A stretch of 64,000 nucleotides of DNA from SIG351 sp045627045 (GCA_045627045.1 JAZQMY010000024.1:1-64000), one strand, 5' to 3'; shown: positions 8,826 through 17,862, counted from the stretch's first letter. The notes: generated from the letters alone by a model not told the origin. Numbers and translations: made by a program.

Positions 8826-11000
8826 TTATGCCTCCGTCTGATCTTCGCAAGAGATGGACTCTTTGTCTTCCGTTATTCCGGAAGCGGTCTTTTCTCCTTC
8901 AGGATGCTTTTTGCTTTTATCTTTCTTGTTTGGTTTCGGTTCTCTGATTTTTTCCTCAATCACGATATCGGGAAGCTCTCTCATGGACTTCGGCTTGAGT
9001 ATCTTGTTGAAGCAAAGCACTCTTATCGTTACCGCCATCATCCAGATGAATGAGAAGAACTCAATACCGCCGAATACCATTACCCACTTATCCTTCATGT
9101 CAGGATGAGGATACGTCCACATAACATGAATATCATAGACATACCATGTGTTTATGAACACAACAAGTGAGAACAGTATTGCCACATGGAGGAAGCCCTT
9201 GTCTCTTGTCTGAATGAATGCCAGAATCGCAATGATAACTGCGGCAAACATATATCTCTCATGCATCTTGTGTGCAAAAGTAAATACTGTCACAAGAACG
9301 ACCATTGATACTATCGTCGGAACCGCATTCTTTGCTTTTACATTCTCTCTTGTACCGGCGAGTGTAAAAATGATTGCCAGCATGCATGAAACCGCTATCG
9401 CAAGCGTTCCCCAGAATGAATACGAAGCACCGAGGAAAAGATTGTTTGCACTCGTGAGGTTCTTTCCGAGCATAGCCCAGAAATTGAAGCCGTTGAATGT
9501 AACATAATTATAATTTCCGACCGTGCCCTTGTAAAGATCCACTATCCACAGCGGATTTTCAAAGCCCATCCTGATGTAGAACGGAAGAAGCACAATAACA
9601 AATGTCGCTATTCCCGAAACCACCGTTGCGATCAGAGGCTTGATGCGCTTGTTTCTGATAAGCTCGACAAGCGTCGCCATGCCAACCGCAGGAGTGAAAA
9701 TGATTCCGTGAGGCTTGAGGAGTACGCTGAGTGCAAAGAAGAATCCCGTGCCGATCCATTTCTTCTCAAACATGCAGATAAGCATTGCCATAATGATAAG
9801 AGCAAATATTGAATCGACCTGACCCCATGATGCCGAGTTAACCCAGACCATAGGATTGAGCACATAGAATACTGAAAGGACAAGTGCCCATTTCTCATCC
9901 GCATACTTCTTCACGAACCTGAATATAACTATTGCAGATATCAGATCGCAGGTCATTGCAGGTAATCTGAGGAAGAAGAGCGAAAGTCCGCCGTCTGCAA
10001 CCGTCGAAATTGATGCCGCATTGGCATAAAGTCCCACAGGTGCAAGCATTATGAGATAAAGCGGAGGGTAATCAAGGTAGCTCAGGTTTGCATTATATAT
10101 ATTGAAAAGATCCTTTGCTGCCGCCCATGACCAGTACTTGAAAAGTCCTGTATCATATGTGTATGAAGGTCCGAATATTGCCACTAATGCTCTGAATATT
10201 GCAGAAGCAGTAAGCATTGCAATCAGAATCACAACCGTTTTCTTTCCTGAAGTCTTCAGTGCACCGCTCTTTGCGTAGCCGATCACAACAAGTGAAAGGA
10301 GGAAGAAATAAACGGCATAAATTGCCATCCATTTTACTCTGTACGGATTATCATTCAGCTCATAGCCTGCCCAGTTTTTCTCTTTGACCTTTGTCTTCTC
10401 TTCGTCATCCTTGTCAAGTGAGCTGAGTGCATAGCAGTGATCAGGTCTTTCGCTTACCTTTACCACTTCAATGTCGTCAAACCATGCAATTCCGGAATTG
10501 AGTGATCCGTAGCCGCCGAGTGTGAAGCAAAGCTCAACAGTGTCAGTTTTTTCAGAAGTAAGGAAAGAGAATTCAACAGGTGTCCAGCCTGTGGTGCCCT
10601 CTACCGATTCGGATATAAACGTTGTATTCATTACCGAGATAGTAGCGCCGACATGATATTGTGAATCAGTCGATTCGGGAACATCCTGTGTTCTGATGTA
10701 AGCCGTTACCGTGTAATACGAATTCGGCTCAACGATTATCTCCTGATAAATTCTGGCATCGTTCTCCTTCGGACTGCTTATCATAAACGAATGTGAGCCT
10801 GTTCTTGCCACATCATCCACGATTTCAAGAACCGAAGTTGCGTCATACCAAGTATAAGTGTTCCAGTTTGCGGTATTCTTTTCAAATCCGCCGTCCTCAA
10901 TTATCGGTTGAGTACCGGCATATACAGGTATTGCCGTTATGATCAGCGTTACAAGAAGCGTAATCAGCACGATTGCCGTACGCATCAATTTTCTGTTCAT
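8826..11000 (-). CDS. GT-C glycosyltransferase with N-terminal carbohydrate-binding-like domain
   Basis: A 724-residue membrane protein. It begins with a signal or anchor helix (RTAIVLITLLVTLIITAIPV), then an outside domain at about residues 30-190 that looks like a CBM4/9-type jelly roll (GGFEKNTANWNTYTW, ARIYQEIIVEPNSYYTVTAY, IAWFDDIEVVKV). About ten membrane helices typical of polyprenyl-phosphate-sugar mannosyltransferases follow, with the acidic outer-loop motif TYDTGLFKYWSWA and DYPPLYLI. The C-terminal 50 residues are charged and cytoplasmic (KPNKKDKSKKHPEGEK). It is coupled to the second GT-C gene downstream. The two probably act on the same surface glycan or glycoprotein; the acceptor is unknown. 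Confidence 0.78.
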   Translation of the reverse strand: MNRKLMRTAIVLITLLVTLIITAIPVYAGTQPIIEDGGFEKNTANWNTYTWYDATSVLEIVDDVARTGSHSFMISSPKENDARIYQEIIVEPNSYYTVTAYIRTQDVPESTDSQYHVGATISVMNTTFISESVEGTTGWTPVEFSFLTSEKTDTVELCFTLGGYGSLNSGIAWFDDIEVVKVSERPDHCYALSSLDKDDEEKTKVKEKNWAGYELNDNPYRVKWMAIYAVYFFLLSLVVIGYAKSGALKTSGKKTVVILIAMLTASAIFRALVAIFGPSYTYDTGLFKYWSWAAAKDLFNIYNANLSYLDYPPLYLIMLAPVGLYANAASISTVADGGLSLFFLRLPAMTCDLISAIVIFRFVKKYADEKWALVLSVFYVLNPMVWVNSASWGQVDSIFALIIMAMLICMFEKKWIGTGFFFALSVLLKPHGIIFTPAVGMATLVELIRNKRIKPLIATVVSGIATFVIVLLPFYIRMGFENPLWIVDLYKGTVGNYNYVTFNGFNFWAMLGKNLTSANNLFLGASYSFWGTLAIAVSCMLAIIFTLAGTRENVKAKNAVPTIVSMVVLVTVFTFAHKMHERYMFAAVIIAILAFIQTRDKGFLHVAILFSLVVFINTWYVYDIHVMWTYPHPDMKDKWVMVFGGIEFFSFIWMMAVTIRVLCFNKILKPKSMRELPDIVIEEKIREPKPNKKDKSKKHPEGEKTASGITEDKESISCEDQTEA

Positions 11001-11074
11001 TATTATTTCCTTTCAGAAGCAGAATAAAAATCTGCCGCTTTTTTCAATAAGATAAAATAGAATGCCTTTTCGTT

Positions 11075-12391
11075 TCAGCTCTTTTTATTATCATAACGTG
11101 TATATTCAGCAAGCCATGCAAGCTCTACCGTTGCCGTAGCACCGTTTCTATGCTTTGCAAGAATAAGCTCGCCTATGCCGGGCTTATCCGTCTTATCCTT
11201 GTTGTAATACTCGTCTCTGTAAATAAAGCATACGATATCGGCATCCTGCTCGATAGCGCCGGAGTCTCTGAGGTCACTCAGAACAGGTCTGTGGTCAGTT
11301 CTTGCTTCCGGGCCTCGACCAAGCTGGGCAAGTGTGAGAATAGGTATCTCAAGCTCCTTTGCGAGTGATTTCAGGTCTCGTGATATTTCGGCAACCTCAA
11401 GCTGTCTGCTTCCGAGTCTGCTGTCACCCGTAATGAACTGAAGGTAGTCTATGAATATCGCCTGAACATTATGCTCAAGCTTCATTTTTCTTGCCTTTGA
11501 TCTTATATCTGCCGTAGTGATAAGGCTGGAATCGTCAATATAAATCGGAATATCCGTAAGTGAACGAACGGCGTCCTGCATTTTTCCCCACTCCTCATCA
11601 TTAAGGCCGCCTCCTCTGATTTTCGAGAGGGAAATATTTGATTCCATACTTATGATACGCTGAACGAGCTGGTCTGCGGACATTTCAAGGCTGAAAAAAC
11701 CGACAGGCATTTTGCTCTTTGCGGCAATGTTATAGGCAATGCTGAGCGCAAGACTGGTTTTACCCATTGCAGGACGTGCCGCAATGATGATAAGGTCAGT
11801 CTTCTGAAAGCCTGCCGTTATTGCGTCAAGATCCTTGAAGCCCGAAGGCACACCTATAACCTCGCCCTTATTCAGTGCAATTCTCTCAATATCCATGTAA
11901 GCGTCAAACATTACGTCTGTAAATGCAACGTAATCCTTCGTTGCACGCTTCATTGCGATATCAAATATTCTCTTCTCCGCAGAATCGATCAGAAGCTGCG
12001 GTGCTTCCTGCCCCTCATACGTCTTTGCCATTATGTCCTGCGACATGACAATAAGCTGGCGCATAGTGCTTTTTTCTCGGAGAATATCTATGTAATTATC
12101 TATATTTGCCTTTACGGGTACAATGGAGAGAAGCTGTGAGATGTATCCGAGACCTCCTACAGTTACAAGTGAGCCTCTTTTATCAAGCTCATTGGTAAGA
12201 GTAACCATATCAATAGGTACGAGGTGATCATTCAGATCAGACATTGCAAGGAATATTTCCTTGTTGTTGTCCCAGAAAAAGTCATCATCCTTCAGTCCTT
12301 CAAGCGCCTTTTGTGCAAGCTTGTCATCATTCAGCATCGCGCCGAGAACGGCCTGTTCTGCTTCCTGACTGTTTGGCAATGATTGAGCCAC
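11075..12391 (-). CDS. dnaB: Replicative DNA helicase DnaB
   Basis: A 438-residue hexameric helicase, usual length for the family. The N-terminal domain begins PNSQEAEQAVLGAMLNDD, the RecA-like core has Walker A IIAARPAMGKTSLALSIAYN near residue 207, Walker B IFIDYLQFI, and GGLNDEEWGKM plus SDLRDSGAIEQDADIVCFIY motifs. It unwinds DNA at the fork and recruits primase. It sits 21 nt after rplI, the order seen in Bacillota (where the gene is often called dnaC). The window carries no helicase loader gene. Confidence 0.97.
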   Translation of the reverse strand: MAQSLPNSQEAEQAVLGAMLNDDKLAQKALEGLKDDDFFWDNNKEIFLAMSDLNDHLVPIDMVTLTNELDKRGSLVTVGGLGYISQLLSIVPVKANIDNYIDILREKSTMRQLIVMSQDIMAKTYEGQEAPQLLIDSAEKRIFDIAMKRATKDYVAFTDVMFDAYMDIERIALNKGEVIGVPSGFKDLDAITAGFQKTDLIIIAARPAMGKTSLALSIAYNIAAKSKMPVGFFSLEMSADQLVQRIISMESNISLSKIRGGGLNDEEWGKMQDAVRSLTDIPIYIDDSSLITTADIRSKARKMKLEHNVQAIFIDYLQFITGDSRLGSRQLEVAEISRDLKSLAKELEIPILTLAQLGRGPEARTDHRPVLSDLRDSGAIEQDADIVCFIYRDEYYNKDKTDKPGIGELILAKHRNGATATVELAWLAEYTRYDNKKS

Positions 12392-12412
12392 GGTTTTTCA
12401 GATTCCTTTCGA

Positions 12413-12865
12413 TCAGTCTTTCTGTTGTGCGATTGTTACTGTAAGCTTTGCATGAACATTTACATGAAGTCTTACGTCAACCTTGTAACTTCCGAGTGAC
12501 TTGATAGGCTCGTCTATAACGATTTTCTTCTTATCAACGTCAATATTCATTGTTTTCTTGATTTCATCTGCAATTTCCTTTGCTGTTACAGAGCCGAAGA
12601 GTCTGTCTCCTGCACCTGTCTTCTGGTAAATCGTAAGCGTTTTGCCGTCAAGCTTCTTGCCGTCCTCCTGCGCCTTTTCAAGCTCAAGCTTCTGACGGTA
12701 TGCTTCTGCGTTCTTCTTGTTGTTGAGTTCGTTTACTGCAGTGTTTGTTGCTTCCTTTGCGAGCTTTCTTGCTATAAGGAAATTTCTTGCGTAACCGTCG
12801 CTTACCTCGATTACATCATCCTTTTTTCCCTGTGATTTTACGTCCTGTAATAAGATTACCTTCAT
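12413..12865 (-). CDS. rplI: 50S ribosomal protein L9
   Basis: A 150-residue protein with the L9 signature at the start (MKVILLQDVKSQGKKDDVIE, SDGYARNFLIARKLA), a long central helix (NELNNKKNAEAYRQKLELEK) and the C-terminal RNA-binding domain ending in VRLHVNVHAKLTVTI. L9 binds 23S rRNA near the L1 stalk and helps keep reading frame. It has an AAAGGA ribosome site and lies between the YybS-like gene and dnaB. Confidence 0.97.
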   Translation of the reverse strand: MKVILLQDVKSQGKKDDVIEVSDGYARNFLIARKLAKEATNTAVNELNNKKNAEAYRQKLELEKAQEDGKKLDGKTLTIYQKTGAGDRLFGSVTAKEIADEIKKTMNIDVDKKKIVIDEPIKSLGSYKVDVRLHVNVHAKLTVTIAQQKD

Positions 12866-12914
12866 ATTATATACATCCTTTCAAATTATGTTTTTTATTT
12901 GGTCGGCTGATTTT

Positions 12915-14012
12915 TCAATCGCCGTTTTTGTCATTATCGTCTTTTTCGTCGTCCGGCTCTTCCGGTGCATTTTCATCTTTTTCCGGATCATTGTCATCTG
13001 GCTCGTCATTTATGATTCTTTCATCATCGTCAAAGATTATCCTGCCGTCGTCCTCTTCTGAATTCTTTTTTGGTCTGTTGAAAATATCCACACTTATCTG
13101 CTGCTTCTTGACGGCAATCATTCCGTGCTTGAGCATATAAGAAAATCTCAATCTGAACATTCCGTCTATGAATCCTATTATCGTAAAAAGCAGAGGTGCC
13201 GCACAGGCAAGTATTACCGTAATCACCCATGCAGGAGCATCCGGCATTTTGTGTACGTTCTGATAAAAGAAGAAACAGCTTGCGCCCTTTATCGTGAGCA
13301 TGAGCAGATATGCGGTGAAAATAAGCTCCGCAATAGGATCTGCCCACTCAACGTCAAACGAAATCAGTATGAAGAGGATCATCATCGCTATTATCGTCAG
13401 GCAACCGAATGCTGCCGGCGGCTCCCAAATGCTGAATTTCCTGTATAATACCTTTTTTTCGCACTTCTTGTTGATATAAGATGCGGCAAATGAATATGTC
13501 ATAAGTGAAACAGAGAATGCAAAGCAGACAAGAATTGCAGGGATCGTGTTGAGCACCATTGAAAATGTCAGCTCTGCCGCGGCCTCATCGGTCAGATCCT
13601 TGAAGAGTTCCGCCGCATATTCCTTCACAACAGGCACCATATTATCAGAATACTGTCTGACAACATCAAGAATACTTCCGTCTGTATACCTCTGTATAAG
13701 ATAGCCCACTGCCGCTGTCGCAATAATAAATGTAAGCATCGCTATCAGCACCGATCTGAAAAACTGTATCTTCTGCATCATGCAATATAATATCACATAG
13801 CTGAACGGCAGCACCACAAGCAGTGCACACAAGCCCGCCATTATATTTATAAAGCCTGCAAACAAGGCGGCAATCGCCACCGAGAATGCCACAATCCAGT
13901 ATTGATTTTTTCTGTACCCCGTAACGACCATCATCGCAGGAATGCCTGAAATCACAACAAGTCCCGCAATAAGAACGAACATCGAGAGCATCATTATAAG
14001 TATCGTATTCAT
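12915..14012 (-). CDS. YybS-like (DUF2232) membrane protein
   Basis: A 365-residue protein with about eight hydrophobic helices (for example MLSMFVLIAGLVVISGIPAM and FAFSVSLMTYSFAASYI) and a very acidic C-terminal tail of about 45 residues rich in D, E and N. Position just upstream of rplI-dnaB and the general layout match Bacillus YybS/DUF2232, whose function is not settled; ECF S-component-like folds have been suggested for the family. The usual third member, the c-di-AMP phosphodiesterase gene gdpP (yybT), is absent between it and rplI. Assignment rests mainly on synteny, so moderate certainty. Confidence 0.65.
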   Translation of the reverse strand: MNTILIMMLSMFVLIAGLVVISGIPAMMVVTGYRKNQYWIVAFSVAIAALFAGFINIMAGLCALLVVLPFSYVILYCMMQKIQFFRSVLIAMLTFIIATAAVGYLIQRYTDGSILDVVRQYSDNMVPVVKEYAAELFKDLTDEAAAELTFSMVLNTIPAILVCFAFSVSLMTYSFAASYINKKCEKKVLYRKFSIWEPPAAFGCLTIIAMMILFILISFDVEWADPIAELIFTAYLLMLTIKGASCFFFYQNVHKMPDAPAWVITVILACAAPLLFTIIGFIDGMFRLRFSYMLKHGMIAVKKQQISVDIFNRPKKNSEEDDGRIIFDDDERIINDEPDDNDPEKDENAPEEPDDEKDDNDKNGD

Positions 14013-14062
14013 ATTTAATCCTTCAGAAATAGTCTTCTATGCCCAATATACCATTATAGATT

Positions 14063-14091
14063 ATTGTACCACATTATTTGCTAAATTACAA
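14063..14091 (-). promoter_or_regulatory. Promoter of the yybS-rplI-dnaB operon
   Basis: TTGTAA (14086-14091) and TACAAT (14063-14068) on the minus strand with a 17-bp spacer, about 50 nt before the YybS-like start. Confidence 0.6.
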
Positions 14092-14129
14092 GTGCCGAAG
14101 GCATTTTTTCTTGATATTATAAATAATAA

Positions 14130-14156
14130 AAATAAAAAGACGGCATTTCTGCCGTC
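14130..14156 (-). terminator. Intrinsic terminator of the lipid operon
   Basis: GACGGCA (14139-14145) and TGCCGTC (14150-14156) with a four-base loop, followed on the minus strand by TTTTTATTTTTATT. It lies right after the alpha/beta hydrolase stop. Confidence 0.85.
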
Positions 14157-14159
14157 AAT

Positions 14160-15137
14160 TCAATAATTCTCCTTCAAAAAAGCCTTTATTGCTTCATCAT
14201 ACTTAACTTTATCAACATATCTCAGGTGAGAATGTGCTCCGTGCTCCCACCAGATAAGCTTCTTTTTCTCCGAAGGACACAAATCATAAAGCTTCTGTGC
14301 CTTTTTCGGTACGGAATAAATGTCCTCCTTGCTGTGAAGCATCAGCAGTGGCTTGTCAAACTTATCGATCACATCCACAGGGCCGAAGTGCATCGTTCTG
14401 TGCTGTGTGAAGAGAAGCCTCATATTTATAAACGTCACAGTAGGATAAACAGGCTTTTTTCTTTCCTTTATATGGTTCTTGAATGATTCATTGAATGTCG
14501 TGTAAAGTCCGTCCGCAATAAATCCGTCAACCTCACAGCCGTTTTTAAGAGCCATAAAGCCTCCGGAAGCACCCACGCATATGCCGTGAAAAATGACAGT
14601 CTTCATCTTCAGCTCGTTCCTTGCAAAGTTCACCCAAACAGCGTTGTCACTGCCTTCGCTCCAGCCCATTGTATTGTACTTGCCCTCGCTCCAGCCGTGT
14701 GCTCTCGGGTCTATCAGCAGCACATTGAAGCCGCATTCCCTGTACATCGATACAAAATAGTATCCGTAATGAAGGCTTTCGCTTCTGCCGGGAAGAAATA
14801 TTACCGCCTTATCAAAGCCGAAATCATAGAATTCTCCGCAAAGCTTCAGCCCGTCATTTGAAATGGAAACAGGCTTCATGAATTCCTTGTTCTCCTCCGC
14901 CCAAAGCATGCCCTCATCATACATTTCAATCTGATCGGCATCACTGCTTGACGGTGCTCTTCCCCACTTGTCCTTATCCACCTTGACAAATATGATCTTA
15001 TATACTATTGAAGAAGCAACAATTCCCGATACTATCCAAAAAAGGATTCCTATCCCGATTACTGCCGCCGCTGCCCATATCAAAAATTTAACAGTGCCTG
15101 CAGATATTGCCGCTAATGCAAGTTCAGTCAGCATCAT
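14160..15137 (-). CDS. Membrane-anchored alpha/beta hydrolase with Cys at the nucleophile position
   Basis: A 325-residue protein with one N-terminal membrane helix (about residues 16-45) and an alpha/beta hydrolase domain. The fold landmarks are FLPGRSES (oxyanion loop), LLIDPRAHGWSEG, nucleophile elbow HGICVGASGG (187 is Cys where this family has Ser), acid HSKEDIYSVP (D272) and base GAHSH (H302). A Cys-Asp-His set recalls dienelactone hydrolases, but overall it resembles YqkD/S9-like serine hydrolases. Either of two adjacent ATGs (15137, 15134) may start it; the PlsC stop overlaps them, so translation is coupled. With an acyl ligase and an acyltransferase upstream it may be a lipase, thioesterase or acyl transferase. 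Function beyond that is not known. Confidence 0.82.
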   Translation of the reverse strand: MMLTELALAAISAGTVKFLIWAAAAVIGIGILFWIVSGIVASSIVYKIIFVKVDKDKWGRAPSSSDADQIEMYDEGMLWAEENKEFMKPVSISNDGLKLCGEFYDFGFDKAVIFLPGRSESLHYGYYFVSMYRECGFNVLLIDPRAHGWSEGKYNTMGWSEGSDNAVWVNFARNELKMKTVIFHGICVGASGGFMALKNGCEVDGFIADGLYTTFNESFKNHIKERKKPVYPTVTFINMRLLFTQHRTMHFGPVDVIDKFDKPLLMLHSKEDIYSVPKKAQKLYDLCPSEKKKLIWWEHGAHSHLRYVDKVKYDEAIKAFLKENY

Positions 15138-15790
15138 TCCACCTTATCCTTTCCGTCTGTACCGTTCGTTCTCTGTTCAAGCAATATTCTTAGTTCTTTT
15201 GCCTTATTATATACCATCTCATTAAGCTTTTCTATTTCTTCTCTTGTCGGATCAACAGAATCACAATAATCAGAAAGATATATCTTTTTGCCTATTATGA
15301 TGTGTACCTGCTTGAAAACACCGTAATTGCCGTCTGTTATCACAGGAATGATCGGGGCTCCCGAGCGAAGCGCTATCATTATGTAGCTTGGCTTGAATTC
15401 GTGCATCCTTCCGTCATGCGTGATATACGCCTCCGGGAATATCTGCACCATTTTGCCTTTTTTAAGGACGGAAACGCTCTGGTCAATAAAGCGCATTCCG
15501 TGAACATCTCTTTTTGCATTTATCCCACCGAAGCATTTCAGACCGAATTTCCTCAACGCTCTGTCCTTGAAGCCGCTCTCGGACATTACAATATAGAGCT
15601 TTCTCCATCCGAAAAGAAAGAGATTCACCATATAATCAAATACGCTGAAATGGTTCGATATGACAAGCGCCGCACCCTTGACTCTTCTGTTCTTTTCGTT
15701 TTCGTCTTCGTATATCTTTTTTGTTTTGAAAAGCGCAAGCTGTATTGGCCATCCCGTCAGCAGCGCAATGAATCTGAAAAATTCATACAT
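15134..15790 (-). CDS. PlsC-family 1-acylglycerol-3-phosphate acyltransferase
   Basis: A 218-residue acyltransferase with the HX4D catalytic motif NHFSVFDY at about residues 46-53, the substrate-binding block GGINAKRDVHGMRFID, FPEAYITHDGRMHEFKPS (the EGT-like motif with EAY) and GAPIIPVITDGNYG. The N-terminus is hydrophobic (FRFIALLTGWPIQLALF), expected for membrane attachment. It uses acyl-CoA or acyl-ACP to acylate a lysophospholipid or related lipid. It starts one base after the acyl ligase-ACP gene, and its stop overlaps the hydrolase start, so it probably takes acyl groups from the fused ACP. Confidence 0.87.
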   Translation of the reverse strand: MYEFFRFIALLTGWPIQLALFKTKKIYEDENEKNRRVKGAALVISNHFSVFDYMVNLFLFGWRKLYIVMSESGFKDRALRKFGLKCFGGINAKRDVHGMRFIDQSVSVLKKGKMVQIFPEAYITHDGRMHEFKPSYIMIALRSGAPIIPVITDGNYGVFKQVHIIIGKKIYLSDYCDSVDPTREEIEKLNEMVYNKAKELRILLEQRTNGTDGKDKVE

Positions 15791-15791
15791 A

Positions 15792-17720
15792 TTATTTCTC
15801 TGTCAGCTTTTCGTTTACAAGAGTCTCAAAGTCATTGAGACAGTATCCGAATTCTCCGTTCTCATAGTCTATCGTAATGTCGAACTTTCTGTCTATCTCG
15901 CTGATAAGCGTAAAGTAGTCGAGACTTGTTCCTCCGAGGTCGTTTATGAAGTGTCCGTTTGCCGTGATCTCGCTCTCGTCTCTTCCGAGCACCTGCGCAA
16001 ATATGGTTCTCAATGCCTTTCTGATTTCGGTTTCTTCGCCCTCATTCTCAATGCTTTCATCATAGAGGCTTTCAAAAAGCACGATCTTGCCCTCGTTTAT
16101 CATCTTTCTCAGATATGCTCTGCTGACCTTGATATCCTTTTCGTTCATTATGGGATCAAACGTGTATCTGATTTTCTTTATCTGATATGACTGCGGAAGG
16201 CGGCTGTTCTTCTCGTGTATTTCGTCCTCAAGGAGCTTTTTCTGTATCTCAAGCATTCCTCTGGGCACCTGAACCACAAGCATAAGGTTCTCGTTATTTT
16301 CATCGCCGGTTACGGTGTACTGCTTTACGCCGGAAAGATTCAGAAGCTTTTCGGGAAGATCAGGATTCAGGTTTTCTCCGTTATCTGAAAAAACCACGTC
16401 CGAAGCTCTGCCGTCAATATAATATCTTCCGTCGGAAGTACCATGCATTATGTCGCCTGTGTCGAACCAGCCGTCATTTTCGAGCAATTCTCCGTCAACA
16501 ATGACCTTCCTGCAAACAGATTCGCCTCTGACCTGAAGCCTTGAATCCTTGTCTATCCTGTATTCAACAGAATTGAACGGTTTTCCTATCGATCCGAGCA
16601 TTCTGTCCTTTATGTCAAGCGAAAGCTCAACCGAAGTAATGCCTATCTCGCTCATTCCGTAGCCGTTATAAAGCGGATAGCCGAGCGCATTGATTATTTT
16701 CAGCGTTGATGCCTTGATGTAGCTTCCTCCCGAAATGCAGAACTTTACGCTTTCTCCGAAAAGATTCATTCTTATCTCTCTGAACATCTTCTTTGCGATG
16801 GCTCTGCCGAGCTTTGGCGCTATGTGCTGAAGCTTTATGCTCAATTCAACGCCTTTTTCAAACTTCTTTCTCGTCTTTTCATCATAATTTGAAAGCTCCT
16901 TCAGAAGGCTCTTTTCAACAGTATGCCAGAAAAGCGGTACTGCAAAGATATGAGTGACCTCGTGATCCCTTATAGTCCTTATCAGCGTATCGGGAGAAAG
17001 GTTCTTCGGGAACACGAACGCAACATGGCCGAAGCTGAACCAGAGATAAGTTGCCTCAAGTCCGAAAATGTGATACAGCGGAAGGAAAACGAATTGCTTA
17101 ACTTTTCCTTTGTAATCTGACTTTATTTCTCTGTTTGTATTGACGATGGATTCCGTATTGAGCATCATATTGGTGATTTCATTTCCGGAATAAATGCAGA
17201 TTTTATGCTTGAGAGTGGTTCCGCTGGTGGTGATAGCGAGCTCATTTCCGAAACTCTCCGGCTTTTCATCTCCCGAAGGCTCTGCCTCAAGCTCTGCAAA
17301 GTCCAAAAGCTCGCCCTTGAGCTTCGGCTTTGCTCCTATATAAATAATATACCTGCATTGAAGTGTCTCGATGATCGAATCCGTAAATTCCTCAGGCTGA
17401 CGGAGGTTGACAAGATACGGTTTATTTCCGCTCTTCAGAATTGCCCAGAAAAGAATAATCCATTCGGGAGAATTCTCTGCCCTGAGTGCAATGAATGAGC
17501 TCTGACCCTTATTCAACCTGTATATTGCCGAAGCAAGCTTGTTTATTCTCTTTTCGGCTTCACCGTAGGTCATATAGCCCGATTTTGAGGATATTGAGCC
17601 CGTTTCAGCCATCACCGCTTCCGGAACGCTGAATACTATCTCGTAGATATCCTGCAATGTACGTTTGCTGTTCCTCAGCCTTTCACAATTTTCTCTTATG
17701 AATATATCCAATTCGTCCAT
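15792..17720 (-). CDS. Acyl-AMP ligase fused to an acyl carrier protein
   Basis: A 642-residue fusion. Residues 1 to about 545 are an ANL-family adenylating enzyme: P-loop ITTSGTTLKHKICIYSG, YHIFGLEATYLWF, YNGYGMSEIGITS and GWFDTGDIMHG, with the late catalytic lysine probably in KDIKVSRAYLRK. Residues about 565-640 are an acyl carrier protein with the phosphopantetheine site LGGTSLDYF. The enzyme would activate a fatty or related acid with ATP and load it onto its own carrier domain, which the next gene (PlsC-like) could use as donor. A strong promoter precedes it. It resembles Aas-type or long-chain acyl-ACP synthetases, but the PlsC partner is a separate gene. Confidence 0.86.
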   Translation of the reverse strand: MDELDIFIRENCERLRNSKRTLQDIYEIVFSVPEAVMAETGSISSKSGYMTYGEAEKRINKLASAIYRLNKGQSSFIALRAENSPEWIILFWAILKSGNKPYLVNLRQPEEFTDSIIETLQCRYIIYIGAKPKLKGELLDFAELEAEPSGDEKPESFGNELAITTSGTTLKHKICIYSGNEITNMMLNTESIVNTNREIKSDYKGKVKQFVFLPLYHIFGLEATYLWFSFGHVAFVFPKNLSPDTLIRTIRDHEVTHIFAVPLFWHTVEKSLLKELSNYDEKTRKKFEKGVELSIKLQHIAPKLGRAIAKKMFREIRMNLFGESVKFCISGGSYIKASTLKIINALGYPLYNGYGMSEIGITSVELSLDIKDRMLGSIGKPFNSVEYRIDKDSRLQVRGESVCRKVIVDGELLENDGWFDTGDIMHGTSDGRYYIDGRASDVVFSDNGENLNPDLPEKLLNLSGVKQYTVTGDENNENLMLVVQVPRGMLEIQKKLLEDEIHEKNSRLPQSYQIKKIRYTFDPIMNEKDIKVSRAYLRKMINEGKIVLFESLYDESIENEGEETEIRKALRTIFAQVLGRDESEITANGHFINDLGGTSLDYFTLISEIDRKFDITIDYENGEFGYCLNDFETLVNEKLTEK

Positions 17721-17786
17721 GCCTTTCCGAACCCTTTCATTTATTGCCGCGAGTTACCCTGTTCGCCTTTTTTGAATTATTTTTAT

Positions 17787-17815
17787 ATTATACTATACAA
17801 GTGTGATCTTTGCAA
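17787..17815 (-). promoter_or_regulatory. Promoter of the acyl ligase-PlsC-hydrolase operon
   Basis: TTGCAA (17810-17815) and TATAAT (17787-17792), 17-bp spacer, minus strand. Confidence 0.65.
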
Positions 17816-17820
17816 TACAT

Positions 17821-17862
17821 AAAAAAGCATTAAGTTTCTTTTTCTGACAACTTAATGCTTTT
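17821..17862 (-). terminator. Intrinsic terminator after the GPH symporter gene
   Basis: Fourteen-base arms AAAAGCATTAAGTT/AACTTAATGCTTTT around a 12-nt loop, then TTTTTT on the minus strand. It separates the symporter operon from the lipid operon. Confidence 0.85.

Noticed and set aside
15302..16190. Two plus-strand frames of 176-178 codons opposite the PlsC and acyl ligase genes
   Set aside because: They lie fully antisense to well-supported genes and carry no family motif.
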